Assembly: GCA_963759155.1 (NCBI GenBank)
Contig: CAVWXX010000006.1
Coordinates: 1 to 64,000 of the forward strand
DNA from: SZUA-36 sp963759155
GTDB lineage: Bacteria; Pseudomonadota; Gammaproteobacteria; Xanthomonadales; SZUA-36
Direction: 5' to 3'
Length of the DNA: 64,000 bases
The notes under the pieces are model-generated. The model was not told where the DNA came from. It did not search any database and saw only the letters and a list, made by a program, of their open reading frames with translations. The position numbers and the translations under genes are program-made. Below are positions 6,653 to 18,060 of the stretch, piece by piece (positions within the stretch are counted from its first letter, which is position 1; each line of letters begins with the position of its first letter).

Positions 6653-9463
6653 TTATGCGAGTCTACGACTTTCCCCGTCACCTGCAACGTTCTCTATACA
6701 ACGTCCACACAGTTCGGGGTGCTCTTCCGATTCGCCCACGTCTGCGCGCTGATGCCAGCAACGCACACATTTGGGATCAGAATTCTTCTCAACCCAGACA
6801 AAGTAGTCCGGTGTTTCATATGCACCGGCGGGTACCGTCGTGGAATCAGCTTCCACAACAGCCTCGGATACAATCAGGATAAAACGTAATTCATCACCCC
6901 ATTTTTCCAGGAACCTGCGGTGTTCTTCACTGCGTGGCTGGATTCGGACAGTCGCCTCCAATGACCCGCGTATCACTTTTTCCTTACGCAGGGGCTCAAT
7001 GGCCTCGTTAACCGTGTTGATGACGGTCATGGTCTGTTGCCAGAATTCCTTGTCGTAATCGCCGTCATCAAGGGCGAAAAGCCCGTCATACCACTCACTC
7101 ATCAGTACACTGTCCAGCCTTTCACCGGGCATGACCGCCCAAATCTCTTCGGCCGTATAACTCAGTATGGGAGCGATCCAGCGGACCAGGCTTTCCAGTA
7201 TGTGATACATCGCGGTCTGTGCGGAGCGACGTGACAAACTGTCCCTGCCGGTCGTGTAGAGGCGGTCTTTCAGTACATTCAAATAGATCGCACTCAATTC
7301 CAGGGCACAATAATTGTTGACCTTCTGATAGACCTGCATGAACTGGTAATCATCGTAAGCCTGGCTGACCTCATTCTGAATCTGTAAGGCCCGGTCTACC
7401 GCCCAACGGTCGAATGGCAGCATCTGCTCCGGCGTGAGCGCATTCTGGGGAACAAATCCATCCAGGTTACCCAGCAGGAATCGCGCCGTATTGCGGATGC
7501 GGCGATAAGCATCTGAAACCCGCTTGAGAATTTCATCGGAAACCGTCATTTCCTGGCGGTAATCCGCAGCCGCCACCCACAAGCGGAGCACATCGGCGCC
7601 AAGTGAGTTCATGACTTTTTGCGGCGCAATGACATTACCCATTGACTTGGACATTTTCTTGCCATCGGCGTCCACCACGAACCCGTGGGTCAGTACCTGT
7701 TTATAGGGCGCCTCGCCATGCATGGCAACCGAGGTCAACAGGGACGACTGAAACCAGCCACGGTGCTGGTCGGAGCCTTCAAGATAGAGATCGGCAGGCC
7801 GGCGCAGTTCTTCACGCTCGTCCAGCACGCAGCGATGGCTGACACCTGAATCAAACCAGACGTCGAGAATATCCTTGACCTGCATGTACTCGGACTCATC
7901 GACACCAAGCTGTTCATAAATATCGCTTTCATACCAACAGTCGGTGCCATGCTCTTCGATCAGGTCGGCTGCCTTGTACATCAATACATCGGTGTCAGGA
8001 TGTAGCTCTTCACTGGTGCGGTTGACAAAAAGTGTGATCGGCACGCCCCAGGTCCGCTGCCTGGAAATACACCAGTCCGGACGGCCTTCGATCATGCCGG
8101 TGATCCGCTCCTCACCCCATGAGGGAACCCAACGAATATGTTTGATAGCTTCCAGCGACCGTGAGCGCAAGCCGGCTTTATCCATGTCGATAAACCACTG
8201 CGGAGTCACGCGAAAGGCCGTTGGTGTTTTATGCCGCCAGCAGTGGGGATAGCTGTGCAAAAATGACTCGTGGTGTAACAAAACCTTCTTTTCTTCAAGT
8301 AATTCAAGAATGGTCGTATTGGCATTCCAGACAAACTGGCCTGCGAATATTTCGGTGTCAGGCAGAAACAGACCATCCGGGCCGACCGGACTGGTAACCG
8401 GCAGGTTATACGGCTTACCAACAATAAAATCATCTTCACCATGTCCTGGTGCGGTATGTACAGCACCCGTTCCGGCCTCGGTTGTGACGTGTTCACCCAG
8501 GATCACCGGCACCTGGCGGTCGTAAAACGGGTGTTGCAATAACTGGTTTTCCAGCGCCGCGCCTTTCGAAGTGCCCAGCACTTCCACATTCTCCATACCG
8601 ATGCGATCGACGACCGCATCTTTCAGGTCATCAGCCAGCACGATCGCCAGTGACTCTCCCTGCCAATCACCTTTAACCAGGAGATAATCCAGATCTGCGT
8701 GCAGCGCTACCGCTTCGTTCGCCGGCAAAGTCCATGGTGTTGTCGTCCAGATCGGAATACCAACACTGCCATCCACGGCATCGACAGCAAACGCTGTAAG
8801 CATGGCCTTTTGATCGACGGCTTTGAAAAACACATCAATCGCGGGGGATTTTTTATCCTGGTATTCAATTTCAGCCTCGGCCAGTGCCGATCCACAATCA
8901 AAACACCAGTTAACCGGTTTGACACCCTGGTCCAGGTGACCGCCTTCGATTATTTTGGCGAGGGCGCGAACCATGTTGGCTTCATAGGCAAACTTGTTAC
9001 TCGCATAGGGGTTATCCCAGGTGCCCAGCACACCAAGACGCTTAAACCCTTCACGTTGCAGGGCAATCTGCCTGTCAGCGTACTCGCGACACTTCTGGCG
9101 GAAGGTACGCGCATCGACCTTGCGGCCAACCTTGCCGACCTTCTTTTCGACCTGTAATTCGATGGGCAGGCCATGACAATCCCAACCCGGGACATACGGG
9201 GATTGAAAACCGGCCAGCAGACGTGACTTAACGACCATGTCTTTCAGAATTTTGTTGACCGCGTGGCCGATATGAATATCGCCATTGGCATACGGCGGAC
9301 CGTCATGCAGGATAAACAGGGGGCGGCCAGCCGTGTGGGCCTGGATACGCTCATAGAGCCCGCTTTCTTCCCACTGTTTCAGCATGCCGGGTTCACGGTT
9401 TGCCAGGTTGGCCTTCATAGGAAATGCCGTGGCCGGCAGATTAATTGTGTCTTTATAGTCCAT
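6653..9463 (-). CDS. ileS: Isoleucyl-tRNA synthetase
   Basis: Class Ia aminoacyl-tRNA synthetase of 936 residues that charges tRNA-Ile in the cytoplasm. The HIGH motif appears as GDIHIGHAVNKI near residue 65 and the KMSKS loop as DGKKMSKSMGN near 605. The CP1 editing domain lies between them (WTTTPWTLPANEAVAL). The C-terminal zinc-binding tail has KCVRCWH and ELCGRCIENV. The length matches the E. coli enzyme. It is followed one base later by lspA, and ribF lies 23 bp upstream on the same strand, as in the conserved gammaproteobacterial ribF-ileS-lspA operon. Confidence 0.98.
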   Translation of the reverse strand: MDYKDTINLPATAFPMKANLANREPGMLKQWEESGLYERIQAHTAGRPLFILHDGPPYANGDIHIGHAVNKILKDMVVKSRLLAGFQSPYVPGWDCHGLPIELQVEKKVGKVGRKVDARTFRQKCREYADRQIALQREGFKRLGVLGTWDNPYASNKFAYEANMVRALAKIIEGGHLDQGVKPVNWCFDCGSALAEAEIEYQDKKSPAIDVFFKAVDQKAMLTAFAVDAVDGSVGIPIWTTTPWTLPANEAVALHADLDYLLVKGDWQGESLAIVLADDLKDAVVDRIGMENVEVLGTSKGAALENQLLQHPFYDRQVPVILGEHVTTEAGTGAVHTAPGHGEDDFIVGKPYNLPVTSPVGPDGLFLPDTEIFAGQFVWNANTTILELLEEKKVLLHHESFLHSYPHCWRHKTPTAFRVTPQWFIDMDKAGLRSRSLEAIKHIRWVPSWGEERITGMIEGRPDWCISRQRTWGVPITLFVNRTSEELHPDTDVLMYKAADLIEEHGTDCWYESDIYEQLGVDESEYMQVKDILDVWFDSGVSHRCVLDEREELRRPADLYLEGSDQHRGWFQSSLLTSVAMHGEAPYKQVLTHGFVVDADGKKMSKSMGNVIAPQKVMNSLGADVLRLWVAAADYRQEMTVSDEILKRVSDAYRRIRNTARFLLGNLDGFVPQNALTPEQMLPFDRWAVDRALQIQNEVSQAYDDYQFMQVYQKVNNYCALELSAIYLNVLKDRLYTTGRDSLSRRSAQTAMYHILESLVRWIAPILSYTAEEIWAVMPGERLDSVLMSEWYDGLFALDDGDYDKEFWQQTMTVINTVNEAIEPLRKEKVIRGSLEATVRIQPRSEEHRRFLEKWGDELRFILIVSEAVVEADSTTVPAGAYETPDYFVWVEKNSDPKCVRCWHQRADVGESEEHPELCGRCIENVAGDGESRRLA

Positions 9464-9486
9464 GCTTATCTGTACTTTTTCACTAT

Positions 9487-10416
9487 TCAGTTTTCATTTT
9501 GTGACAGGCAAAGCCTTGCCTGCCGCTCATCTTCCCGCATTTGCAGCACAAGATCATCAATATCTTCAAAATGTGCTTCATCGCGGAGCTTTTCTACATA
9601 CTCAATTTCCAGCCTCTGGCCGTACAGGTCGCCCTCAAAATCAAACAGGTGCGCCTCGACGAGAAAGCCTTCACCACCCACCGCCGGGCGTGTCCCAAGG
9701 TTCGCGACACCATCGTGCCAATCAAGGTCTCCCCATCGCGCCCTGATGGCGAAAACACCCTGTAACGGACTGGGTGAGGCAGCCAGGCGGATGTTTGCCG
9801 TGGGGTAACCCAGTTGGCGACCCAGTTGGCGGCCACTGATCACCCTGCCCGCCATCCTGAATGGCCGGCCCAGCAAGTGAGCTGCCCGTTCCAGGTCACC
9901 GGCAGCCAGATACTCACGGATATTTGAACTCGACGCCCTGCTACCTTCAATATCAATCATCGGAACCGCATGCAAGCCGAAACCCAGCTTTTCCCCGGAC
10001 CGGCGAAGTGAATCAATATCACCTTGCCTGCCCTTTCCATACCGGAAGTCCTCACCCACAACAACCTGTCTTGCCGCCAGGGTATCGACCAGAACCGATT
10101 GGACAAAGTCATCCGCCGCCGTGCTGGCCAAAGCCTGGTTGAAACGTAACAAACAGACCAGATCAATCCCAAGTTCCGAAAACTTCGCGAGCTTCTGCCG
10201 TGTCGACATCAAACGTGCTGGTGCAGCGTCCGGACGGAACCATGCGGCAGGCAGTGGCTCGAATGTTACAACGGCAACCGAATGCCTGCTTTCAGCCAGC
10301 GAGTGACACAACCGGATCAGCGCCTGGTGTCCAAGATGCAAGCCATCGAAATTTCCGATGGTTACGATCGAGGAGCTTAGCAACTGCCTGCCCGGATTGT
10401 CCCTGATTACCTGCAT
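9487..10416 (-). CDS. ribF: Bifunctional riboflavin kinase / FMN adenylyltransferase
   Basis: Makes FMN and then FAD from riboflavin. The N-terminal nucleotidyltransferase domain carries GNFDGLHLGHQALI and the C-terminal flavokinase domain carries GRQLGYPTANI and GVANLGTRPAVGG. Start: ATG 10416 is preferred because TCAGG lies 7 nt before it; an upstream in-frame TTG (10434) would add six residues. The 309-residue length fits RibF. It lies between murJ (upstream) and ileS (downstream), all on the minus strand. Confidence 0.95.
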   Translation of the reverse strand: MQVIRDNPGRQLLSSSIVTIGNFDGLHLGHQALIRLCHSLAESRHSVAVVTFEPLPAAWFRPDAAPARLMSTRQKLAKFSELGIDLVCLLRFNQALASTAADDFVQSVLVDTLAARQVVVGEDFRYGKGRQGDIDSLRRSGEKLGFGLHAVPMIDIEGSRASSSNIREYLAAGDLERAAHLLGRPFRMAGRVISGRQLGRQLGYPTANIRLAASPSPLQGVFAIRARWGDLDWHDGVANLGTRPAVGGEGFLVEAHLFDFEGDLYGQRLEIEYVEKLRDEAHFEDIDDLVLQMREDERQARLCLSQNEN

Positions 10417-10492
10417 AGAAATGCCTGACCACAAAGCAGCGAATTATAGCAGGCGTAGTTAATTCAGCACGCTTATTTGACAAAGCTTCAGG

Positions 10493-12052
10493 CTATTTTG
10501 CACCACGTGAGAGGTCGTGGGTTTTCAGACCCATGACCATGCTGGTAAAAACATAGATCATTACACCAAAAATAATGCTCAAACTGAGGTTTTTAATCCT
10601 TAGATATACCGTCGCCTGGTGCCAGCTTTCAATATCATGTGTCATGAAATACAAGAGTGATCCCATGGCTGAACAAGCGAGTATGACGGCGATCCACACC
10701 CTGAGCCAACCACGTTCGGGGGTGTATACCGCGCGTTTCCTTAAGCCACGGAACAAAAGACCCGCGTTCAGATAGGCCGCAGCCGAACTGGCCAAAGCCA
10801 GACCGGCATGTGGCCCTTCAAAGCCCTGGAACAAAAGCAGGCCGACAAATATCAGGTTCAAAACCATATTGGTCACCATGGCTGCAATGGCTATCTTGAC
10901 CGGCGTTTTTGTGTCCTGACGCGCGTAATAGCCGGGCGCCAGCACCTTGACGGCAATAAAGGCGGGCAACCCGGCCGAGTAAGCGATCAGACTGTAGGAA
11001 GCCATCCGCACGTCATTCAACTGGAACGCATCATATTGAAATAGTGTAATCAGAATGGGCGCGCTGAGGATGATCAAACCCACGGCAGCAGGCAGCGTGA
11101 TAATCACAGCCAGACGCAAAGCCCAGTCAATGGTCGCTGAAAATTCGGCGGTGCTTGCCTTCGCGTGCTTTTGGGACAGGTTGGGAAGAATAACGGTGGC
11201 CAGGGCAATACCCAGAACGCCAAGTGGAAACTCCAGCAGACGGTCCGAGTAATACAACCAGGAAACACTTCCGGTAACCAGAAAGGTCGCGATGATACTA
11301 TCGACAAGTAAATTGACCTGTGCCACCGATGAGCCGAACAGGGTCGGAATCATCAGCTTTATGATGCGACGCACACCACTGTGCCGCCAACCCCAACGTG
11401 GCCTTGGCATCAACCCCAGCCGCATCAGCGCCGGAACCTGTATCAGCAACTGCGCGAAACCGGCAGCTAAAACACCCCAGGCAAGTGCGGTAACCGGTAC
11501 TTCAAGATGACCTGCCAGTAACAAGGCCGAAGCAATCAGGGAAACATTGAGCAATATAGGCGTTAAGGCAGGAACCAGGAAGCGCCCGAACGTATTGAGT
11601 ATCCCACCCGCAAGTGCAGTCAGGGAAATCAACATGATGTAGGGGAAGGTGATCCGCAACATACCGGCAGACAGGTCAAACTCGGGCCGGTCATCAGCCA
11701 GCCAGCCGGGTGCGAATATCGACAACACCAGCGGCGCAGCCAATATGCCTACCGAGGTCAGAACCAGCAATATGGCCGCCAGCGTACCCGTTACATGGTC
11801 TATCAGGTCGCGCAAGGCCTGACGATCGCCTTCGGCTTTGTATTCTGACAGTACCGGTACAAATGCCAGGGAAAATGAGCCTTCGCCAAACAGGCGGCGC
11901 ATAAAGTTGGGTATTTTGAACGCCAGGAAGAAAGCATCGGTCTCGCCGCTGGCACCAAACATCTTGGCCAGCACAACATCACGAACAAAACCCAAAATGC
12001 GGGAAAGCATGGTTGCTGAGCCCACCGTCGCGGTCGATTTCAGCAGTTTCAT
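10493..12052 (-). CDS. murJ: Lipid II flippase MurJ
   Basis: MOP/MVF-superfamily polytopic membrane protein of 519 residues that flips undecaprenyl-PP-MurNAc-pentapeptide-GlcNAc to the periplasm. The N-terminus has the family sequence SRILGFVRDVVLAKMFG, followed by DAFFLAFKIPNFMRRLFGEG, and about 14 hydrophobic segments follow. The Arg residues of these segments correspond to cavity residues of MurJ. It is divergent from rpsT, as in many gammaproteobacteria, and heads the murJ-ribF-ileS-lspA-ispH run. Confidence 0.95.
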   Translation of the reverse strand: MKLLKSTATVGSATMLSRILGFVRDVVLAKMFGASGETDAFFLAFKIPNFMRRLFGEGSFSLAFVPVLSEYKAEGDRQALRDLIDHVTGTLAAILLVLTSVGILAAPLVLSIFAPGWLADDRPEFDLSAGMLRITFPYIMLISLTALAGGILNTFGRFLVPALTPILLNVSLIASALLLAGHLEVPVTALAWGVLAAGFAQLLIQVPALMRLGLMPRPRWGWRHSGVRRIIKLMIPTLFGSSVAQVNLLVDSIIATFLVTGSVSWLYYSDRLLEFPLGVLGIALATVILPNLSQKHAKASTAEFSATIDWALRLAVIITLPAAVGLIILSAPILITLFQYDAFQLNDVRMASYSLIAYSAGLPAFIAVKVLAPGYYARQDTKTPVKIAIAAMVTNMVLNLIFVGLLLFQGFEGPHAGLALASSAAAYLNAGLLFRGLRKRAVYTPERGWLRVWIAVILACSAMGSLLYFMTHDIESWHQATVYLRIKNLSLSIIFGVMIYVFTSMVMGLKTHDLSRGAK

Positions 12053-12183
12053 GTCTTTCTGAACCCTGAAACCGGTCTTGATCCAAGAATCATACGAAAT
12101 TACCTGTTAAATGATTGACCCCACGCGCAAAAAATACGACAATGCGCGGCTATATTCTGAACCTGTATTGATGGAGATTTACC

Positions 12184-12444
12184 TTGGCTAACAGTTTATC
12201 AGCACGTAAGCGTGCACGTCAGGCCGAAAAGCATCGTTTGCGTAATGCCAGCCAACGCTCTCATGTTCGCACGGCGATTAAAAAAGTTCTCACGGCGATT
12301 GAGTCCGGCGACAAAGGCGCAGCTGAAGAAGCCTATAAGGCTGCTGTTCCTGCCATTGACCGCTCTGTATCCAAGGGGCTTATGCACCTTAACAAGGCAG
12401 CGCGTCATAAATCACGCATGAACAAACACGTTCGCAACATGTAA
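12184..12444 (+). CDS. rpsT: 30S ribosomal protein S20
   Basis: S20 binds 16S rRNA in the 30S body. The 86-residue basic helical protein begins ANSLSARKRARQAEKHRLRN and ends MNKHVRNM, matching the family throughout. Translation must start at TTG 12184: no in-frame ATG precedes the conserved N-terminus, and GGAG lies 8 nt upstream. The E. coli rpsT gene also uses UUG, where it contributes to autogenous control, so the unusual start seems conserved. The gene is divergent from murJ and followed by an intrinsic terminator. Confidence 0.97.
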   Translation: MANSLSARKRARQAEKHRLRNASQRSHVRTAIKKVLTAIESGDKGAAEEAYKAAVPAIDRSVSKGLMHLNKAARHKSRMNKHVRNM

Positions 12445-12496
12445 TTCCGCGGCTTGGTTCATTGCCGGTGAATTGAGCTGCTGAAAGAAGATTACT

Positions 12497-12526
12497 AAAA
12501 AGCCCTGTTTAAAACAGGGCTTTTTT
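12497..12526 (+). terminator. Intrinsic terminator after rpsT, possibly bidirectional
   Basis: An 11-bp stem (aagccctgttt / aaacagggctt) followed by a T run on the plus strand. The A run on the other side would give a U run for minus-strand obgE, whose stop lies 28 bp away, so it can serve both convergent genes. Confidence 0.85.
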
Positions 12527-12553
12527 GTGTCCGGAAAAAGGCAACGCTTATAT

Positions 12554-13618
12554 TCAGTTTTCGTTTTCAGGTAAAGGATCCCATTGCTTTTCCTGTTCCG
12601 TTTCCAGTTCTTTCATTTCATCCAGGTAGCGCCCGATACTCTGTACCAATTGGTCGGTACCGGATCTGGTCACCGAAGAAATCATGAACCACGGAGCCGT
12701 CCATTTCAAACTGGCCACTGCCCGTTTGGCGATTTTTTCTGCTTCTTCCTTGTCAACAACATCGGTCTTGGTCAAAACCAGCCAACGGGGTTTATCACCA
12801 AGGTCCTTGTCAAAGTTGACCAACTCCTGCTGCAACTGGCGAACCGCATCCTCGGGCGCCACTTCATCCAGTGGCGCAATTTCCACCAGGTGCAGTAGCA
12901 GTTTTGTTCGTTGCAGGTGCTTAAGGAACTGCACTCCCAAACCTGCGCCTTCGGCAGCACCTTCGATCAACCCCGGTATATCGGCGATAACAAAACTGCT
13001 GTCGATACCCACACGCACCACGCCGAGATTCGGGTATAGCGTTGTGAATGGATAGTCTGCAACTTTTGGCCGTGCAGCAGAGACGGTACTAATCAGGGTT
13101 GATTTGCCGGCGTTCGGGAAACCCAGCAAGCCGATATCGGCTAACACCTTCATTTCCAGGTGTAACTGGATATCTTCTCCCGCCCCGCCCGGCGTAAACT
13201 TTTTGGGAGACCGGTTGGTAGAGCTCTTAAAGTGGACATTGCCCAGGCCACCTTGACCGCCGCGCGCGACCAACAGATGCTGACCATGCTCGGTTACGTC
13301 ACCCAGCACCACTTCATTGACCTCGTCGGTCACAATAGTACCCAATGGCACGCGAATATAGATATCCTCGCCTCTTTTGCCGTACTTTTGCTGGCCCTTA
13401 CCCTGGACGCCTTTTTCAGCTTTATAAATACGCCGATGGCGGAAATCAACAAGGGTATTCAGACCCGAATCTCCCTCAAGGTATACACTGCCGCCATCGC
13501 CGCCATCGCCACCGTCCGGTCCGCCGAACGGAATATATTTTTCCCTGCGAAATGACGCCGAACCATCACCACCTTTACCGGCGATGACATGGATGGATGC
13601 TTCATCTACAAATTTCAT
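12554..13618 (-). CDS. obgE: Obg family GTPase (ObgE/CgtA)
   Basis: Ribosome-associated GTPase involved in 50S maturation and growth control. The N-terminal glycine-rich Obg fold starts MKFVDEASIHVIAGKGGDGS and includes GGPDGGDGGDGG. The G domain has G1 GFPNAGKSTLI, G3 DIPGLIEGA and G4 LTKTD. The 354 residues lack a long acidic tail but end in an acidic/Gln-rich segment (ELETEQEKQW). It lies downstream of rpmA behind a terminator, in the conserved rplU-rpmA-obgE order. Confidence 0.96.
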   Translation of the reverse strand: MKFVDEASIHVIAGKGGDGSASFRREKYIPFGGPDGGDGGDGGSVYLEGDSGLNTLVDFRHRRIYKAEKGVQGKGQQKYGKRGEDIYIRVPLGTIVTDEVNEVVLGDVTEHGQHLLVARGGQGGLGNVHFKSSTNRSPKKFTPGGAGEDIQLHLEMKVLADIGLLGFPNAGKSTLISTVSAARPKVADYPFTTLYPNLGVVRVGIDSSFVIADIPGLIEGAAEGAGLGVQFLKHLQRTKLLLHLVEIAPLDEVAPEDAVRQLQQELVNFDKDLGDKPRWLVLTKTDVVDKEEAEKIAKRAVASLKWTAPWFMISSVTRSGTDQLVQSIGRYLDEMKELETEQEKQWDPLPENEN

Positions 13619-13676
13619 ATTGGCTAGTTCCTGTACGGCCTACATCATACATGGGTGATTATTATAAACCGAACAT

Positions 13677-13704
13677 AAAAAAACCCTGCCTGGGCAGGGT
13701 TTTT
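13677..13704 (-). terminator. Intrinsic terminator between rpmA and obgE
   Basis: An 8-10-bp stem (aaccctgc / gcagggtt) with loop ctgg. Read on the minus strand it ends in a run of seven T residues, so it terminates or attenuates rplU-rpmA transcription before obgE. Confidence 0.85.
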
Positions 13705-13726
13705 GAATAACTCTCAGTTTGGTTGA

Positions 13727-13990
13727 TCAGGCTTCCGCCGTCACCACACTGATAAATCTGCGTTTGGGTAATCCGCGTTTCTTGAATTCCACCTTGCCAT
13801 CACTTAATGCATACAGTGTATGGTCACGGCCAATCCCTACGTTTTCACCGGCATGAAACTGGGTGCCACGCTGACGAACCAGGATATTACCGGCCAGAAC
13901 GTCCTCACCACCGAAACGTTTTACACCAAGATACTTGGGGTTGGAATCGCGACCGTTGCGCGTACTACCACCTGCTTTCTTATGTGCCAT
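13727..13990 (-). CDS. rpmA: 50S ribosomal protein L27
   Basis: L27 lies at the peptidyl-transferase centre of the 50S subunit. The 87-residue protein begins AHKKAGGSTRNGRDSNPKYL and contains NILVRQRGTQFHAG, both family-defining. It begins 18 bp downstream of rplU with which it is co-transcribed. Confidence 0.98.
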   Translation of the reverse strand: MAHKKAGGSTRNGRDSNPKYLGVKRFGGEDVLAGNILVRQRGTQFHAGENVGIGRDHTLYALSDGKVEFKKRGLPKRRFISVVTAEA

Positions 13991-14008
13991 GATTCAATTC
14001 CTCTGCTA

Positions 14009-14404
14009 TTAGGCTTCGCTAGCGGCTTCAACTTCAGGCTTCGCAGCTTCCGGTTTTTCAACCTTGGCTTTAGATGCCTTCTTTTTTGGCGCTGAAGCAG
14101 CAATGCCAGTAATTTCAATCCGGGTGTAATCCTGCCGATGACCCATTTGCTTCATGTGGTGCTTACGACGTTTGAATTTGAGAATCCGGATCTTTTCCCC
14201 ACGGCCGTGCTCGACCACCGTGGCTGTGACCTTTCCGCCTTTCAGGTAAGGAGTGCCGACTTTTACGTCTTCACCTTCACCTACCATTAGCACCTGGTCG
14301 AGTTCGACCGTCGTGCCTTTTTCGGCGTCAAGTTTTTCAATTTTTAAAATATCTCCAGTGACAGCACGATACTGCTTGCCACCGGTTGCGAATACTGCGT
14401 ACAT
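14009..14404 (-). CDS. rplU: 50S ribosomal protein L21 with C-terminal extension
   Basis: L21 binds 23S rRNA. Residues 1-103 match the family (MYAVFATGGKQYRAVTGDIL at the start, KRRKHHMKQMGHRQDYTRIEI near the end). About 28 further residues follow, rich in Ala, Lys, Glu and Pro (KKKASKAKVEKPEAAKPEVE), a low-complexity tail not present in E. coli L21. A strong sigma-70-type promoter lies just upstream, and rpmA follows in the same operon. Confidence 0.96.
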   Translation of the reverse strand: MYAVFATGGKQYRAVTGDILKIEKLDAEKGTTVELDQVLMVGEGEDVKVGTPYLKGGKVTATVVEHGRGEKIRILKFKRRKHHMKQMGHRQDYTRIEITGIAASAPKKKASKAKVEKPEAAKPEVEAASEA

Positions 14405-14447
14405 GGTTAATGCCCCGAGTTCGGAAGAGCCCTACAAAAGGGCGAGA

Positions 14448-14476
14448 ATATTAGCGGTTTTATGCCGACCGGTCAA
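14448..14476 (-). promoter_or_regulatory. Sigma-70 promoter of rplU-rpmA
   Basis: On the minus strand, TTGACC (14476-14471) and TAATAT (14453-14448) are separated by exactly 17 bp and sit 44 bp before the rplU start. This is close to consensus, as expected for a ribosomal protein operon. Confidence 0.75.
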
Positions 14477-14671
14477 CCACTGTAAGCGTTAATAATCAAT
14501 CTATTTGCTGTGACTTTCAAAACGAATTGATTTGAGGGCACCTGTAACGCTGACGGGAATGGTTATTGGGGACCTTTCGACACCACCCCTGACGCCTCCG
14601 GCACATAACATCCACTTTAATGGCAAAAGGGGGGTATAGTAGATGGTTGGAAATCGTTTCGGCATGACTCA

Positions 14672-17539
<2,868 letters not shown>

Positions 17540-17565
17540 GCTATATGACGAAGAAAACCAACAGC

Positions 17566-17594
17566 GCATTTCCTGGCTGACTCCCAGGAAATGC
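17566..17594. other. Perfect inverted repeat downstream of uvrA
   Basis: An 11-bp perfect inverted repeat (gcatttcctgg / ccaggaaatgc) with a 7-nt loop lies 26 bp past the uvrA stop. No T run follows on either strand, so it is not a textbook intrinsic terminator. It may protect the mRNA 3' end. Confidence 0.5.
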
Positions 17595-17671
17595 ACATGC
17601 CAGCGGAGTGTTGGTCTGGCAAGACGCTGTATCACTAATAGCCAACCCTGTCCCTGTAAACAATCACGGCT

Positions 17672-17947
17672 TCAACACCTGAAGGCCCGTAATATGCACC
17701 AAACTCCAGCCCCGGCGCCATATACGGTTGCGCATATGAAACATGACGCTGCCGATTGCCTCCTTCCACGGTACCCATAATAATGTCCCCGGGCATGAGG
17801 CTGCCGGTGGTGATTGGCATAATGCCGTTGGTGTTTGTAACAATGCCGGTGGTGTTTACCGTGATGTCCATCCCGACCTCCGGCTTGAACGGAGAAACTG
17901 ACAAGCATGGACAAGGCAAGTAGAAGGGCAATCGTTAGTCTGGTCAT
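17672..17947 (-). CDS. Small His-rich exported protein, possibly frameshifted
   Basis: A 91-residue predicted exported protein. The start at 17947 is chosen because AGGAG lies 8 nt upstream; a second ATG two codons earlier is too close. The signal peptide is MTRLTIALLLALSMLVSFSVQA. The next ~40 residues are rich in His, Arg, Tyr and Gly (DGHHGKHHRHCYKHQRHY), then the composition changes to an unlikely Cys-rich tail. In the next minus-strand frame, open to 17635, the tail reads VSYAQPYMAPGLEFGAYYGP and ends VIVYRDRVGY, which looks more like protein. A frameshift around 17740-17790, real or from sequencing, would join the His-rich part to that tail. Function unknown; metal binding is only suggested by the His content. 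Confidence 0.45.
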   Translation of the reverse strand: MTRLTIALLLALSMLVSFSVQAGGRDGHHGKHHRHCYKHQRHYANHHRQPHARGHYYGYRGRRQSAASCFICATVYGAGAGVWCILRAFRC

Positions 17948-18060
17948 AGTCATGGCTCCTGTTCGTTCAGTGGTTTCCATTTTGCATTGCACACACTGAA
18001 CCAGTACTGAACAGGAAACACCTCATGACCGGGAAGGTATCTATGAATATTGACGGTTGT

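Noticed and set aside
14405..14671. LexA box upstream of uvrA
   Set aside because: Fragments of CTGT occur but no full CTGT-N8-ACAG was seen, so SOS control is not claimed.
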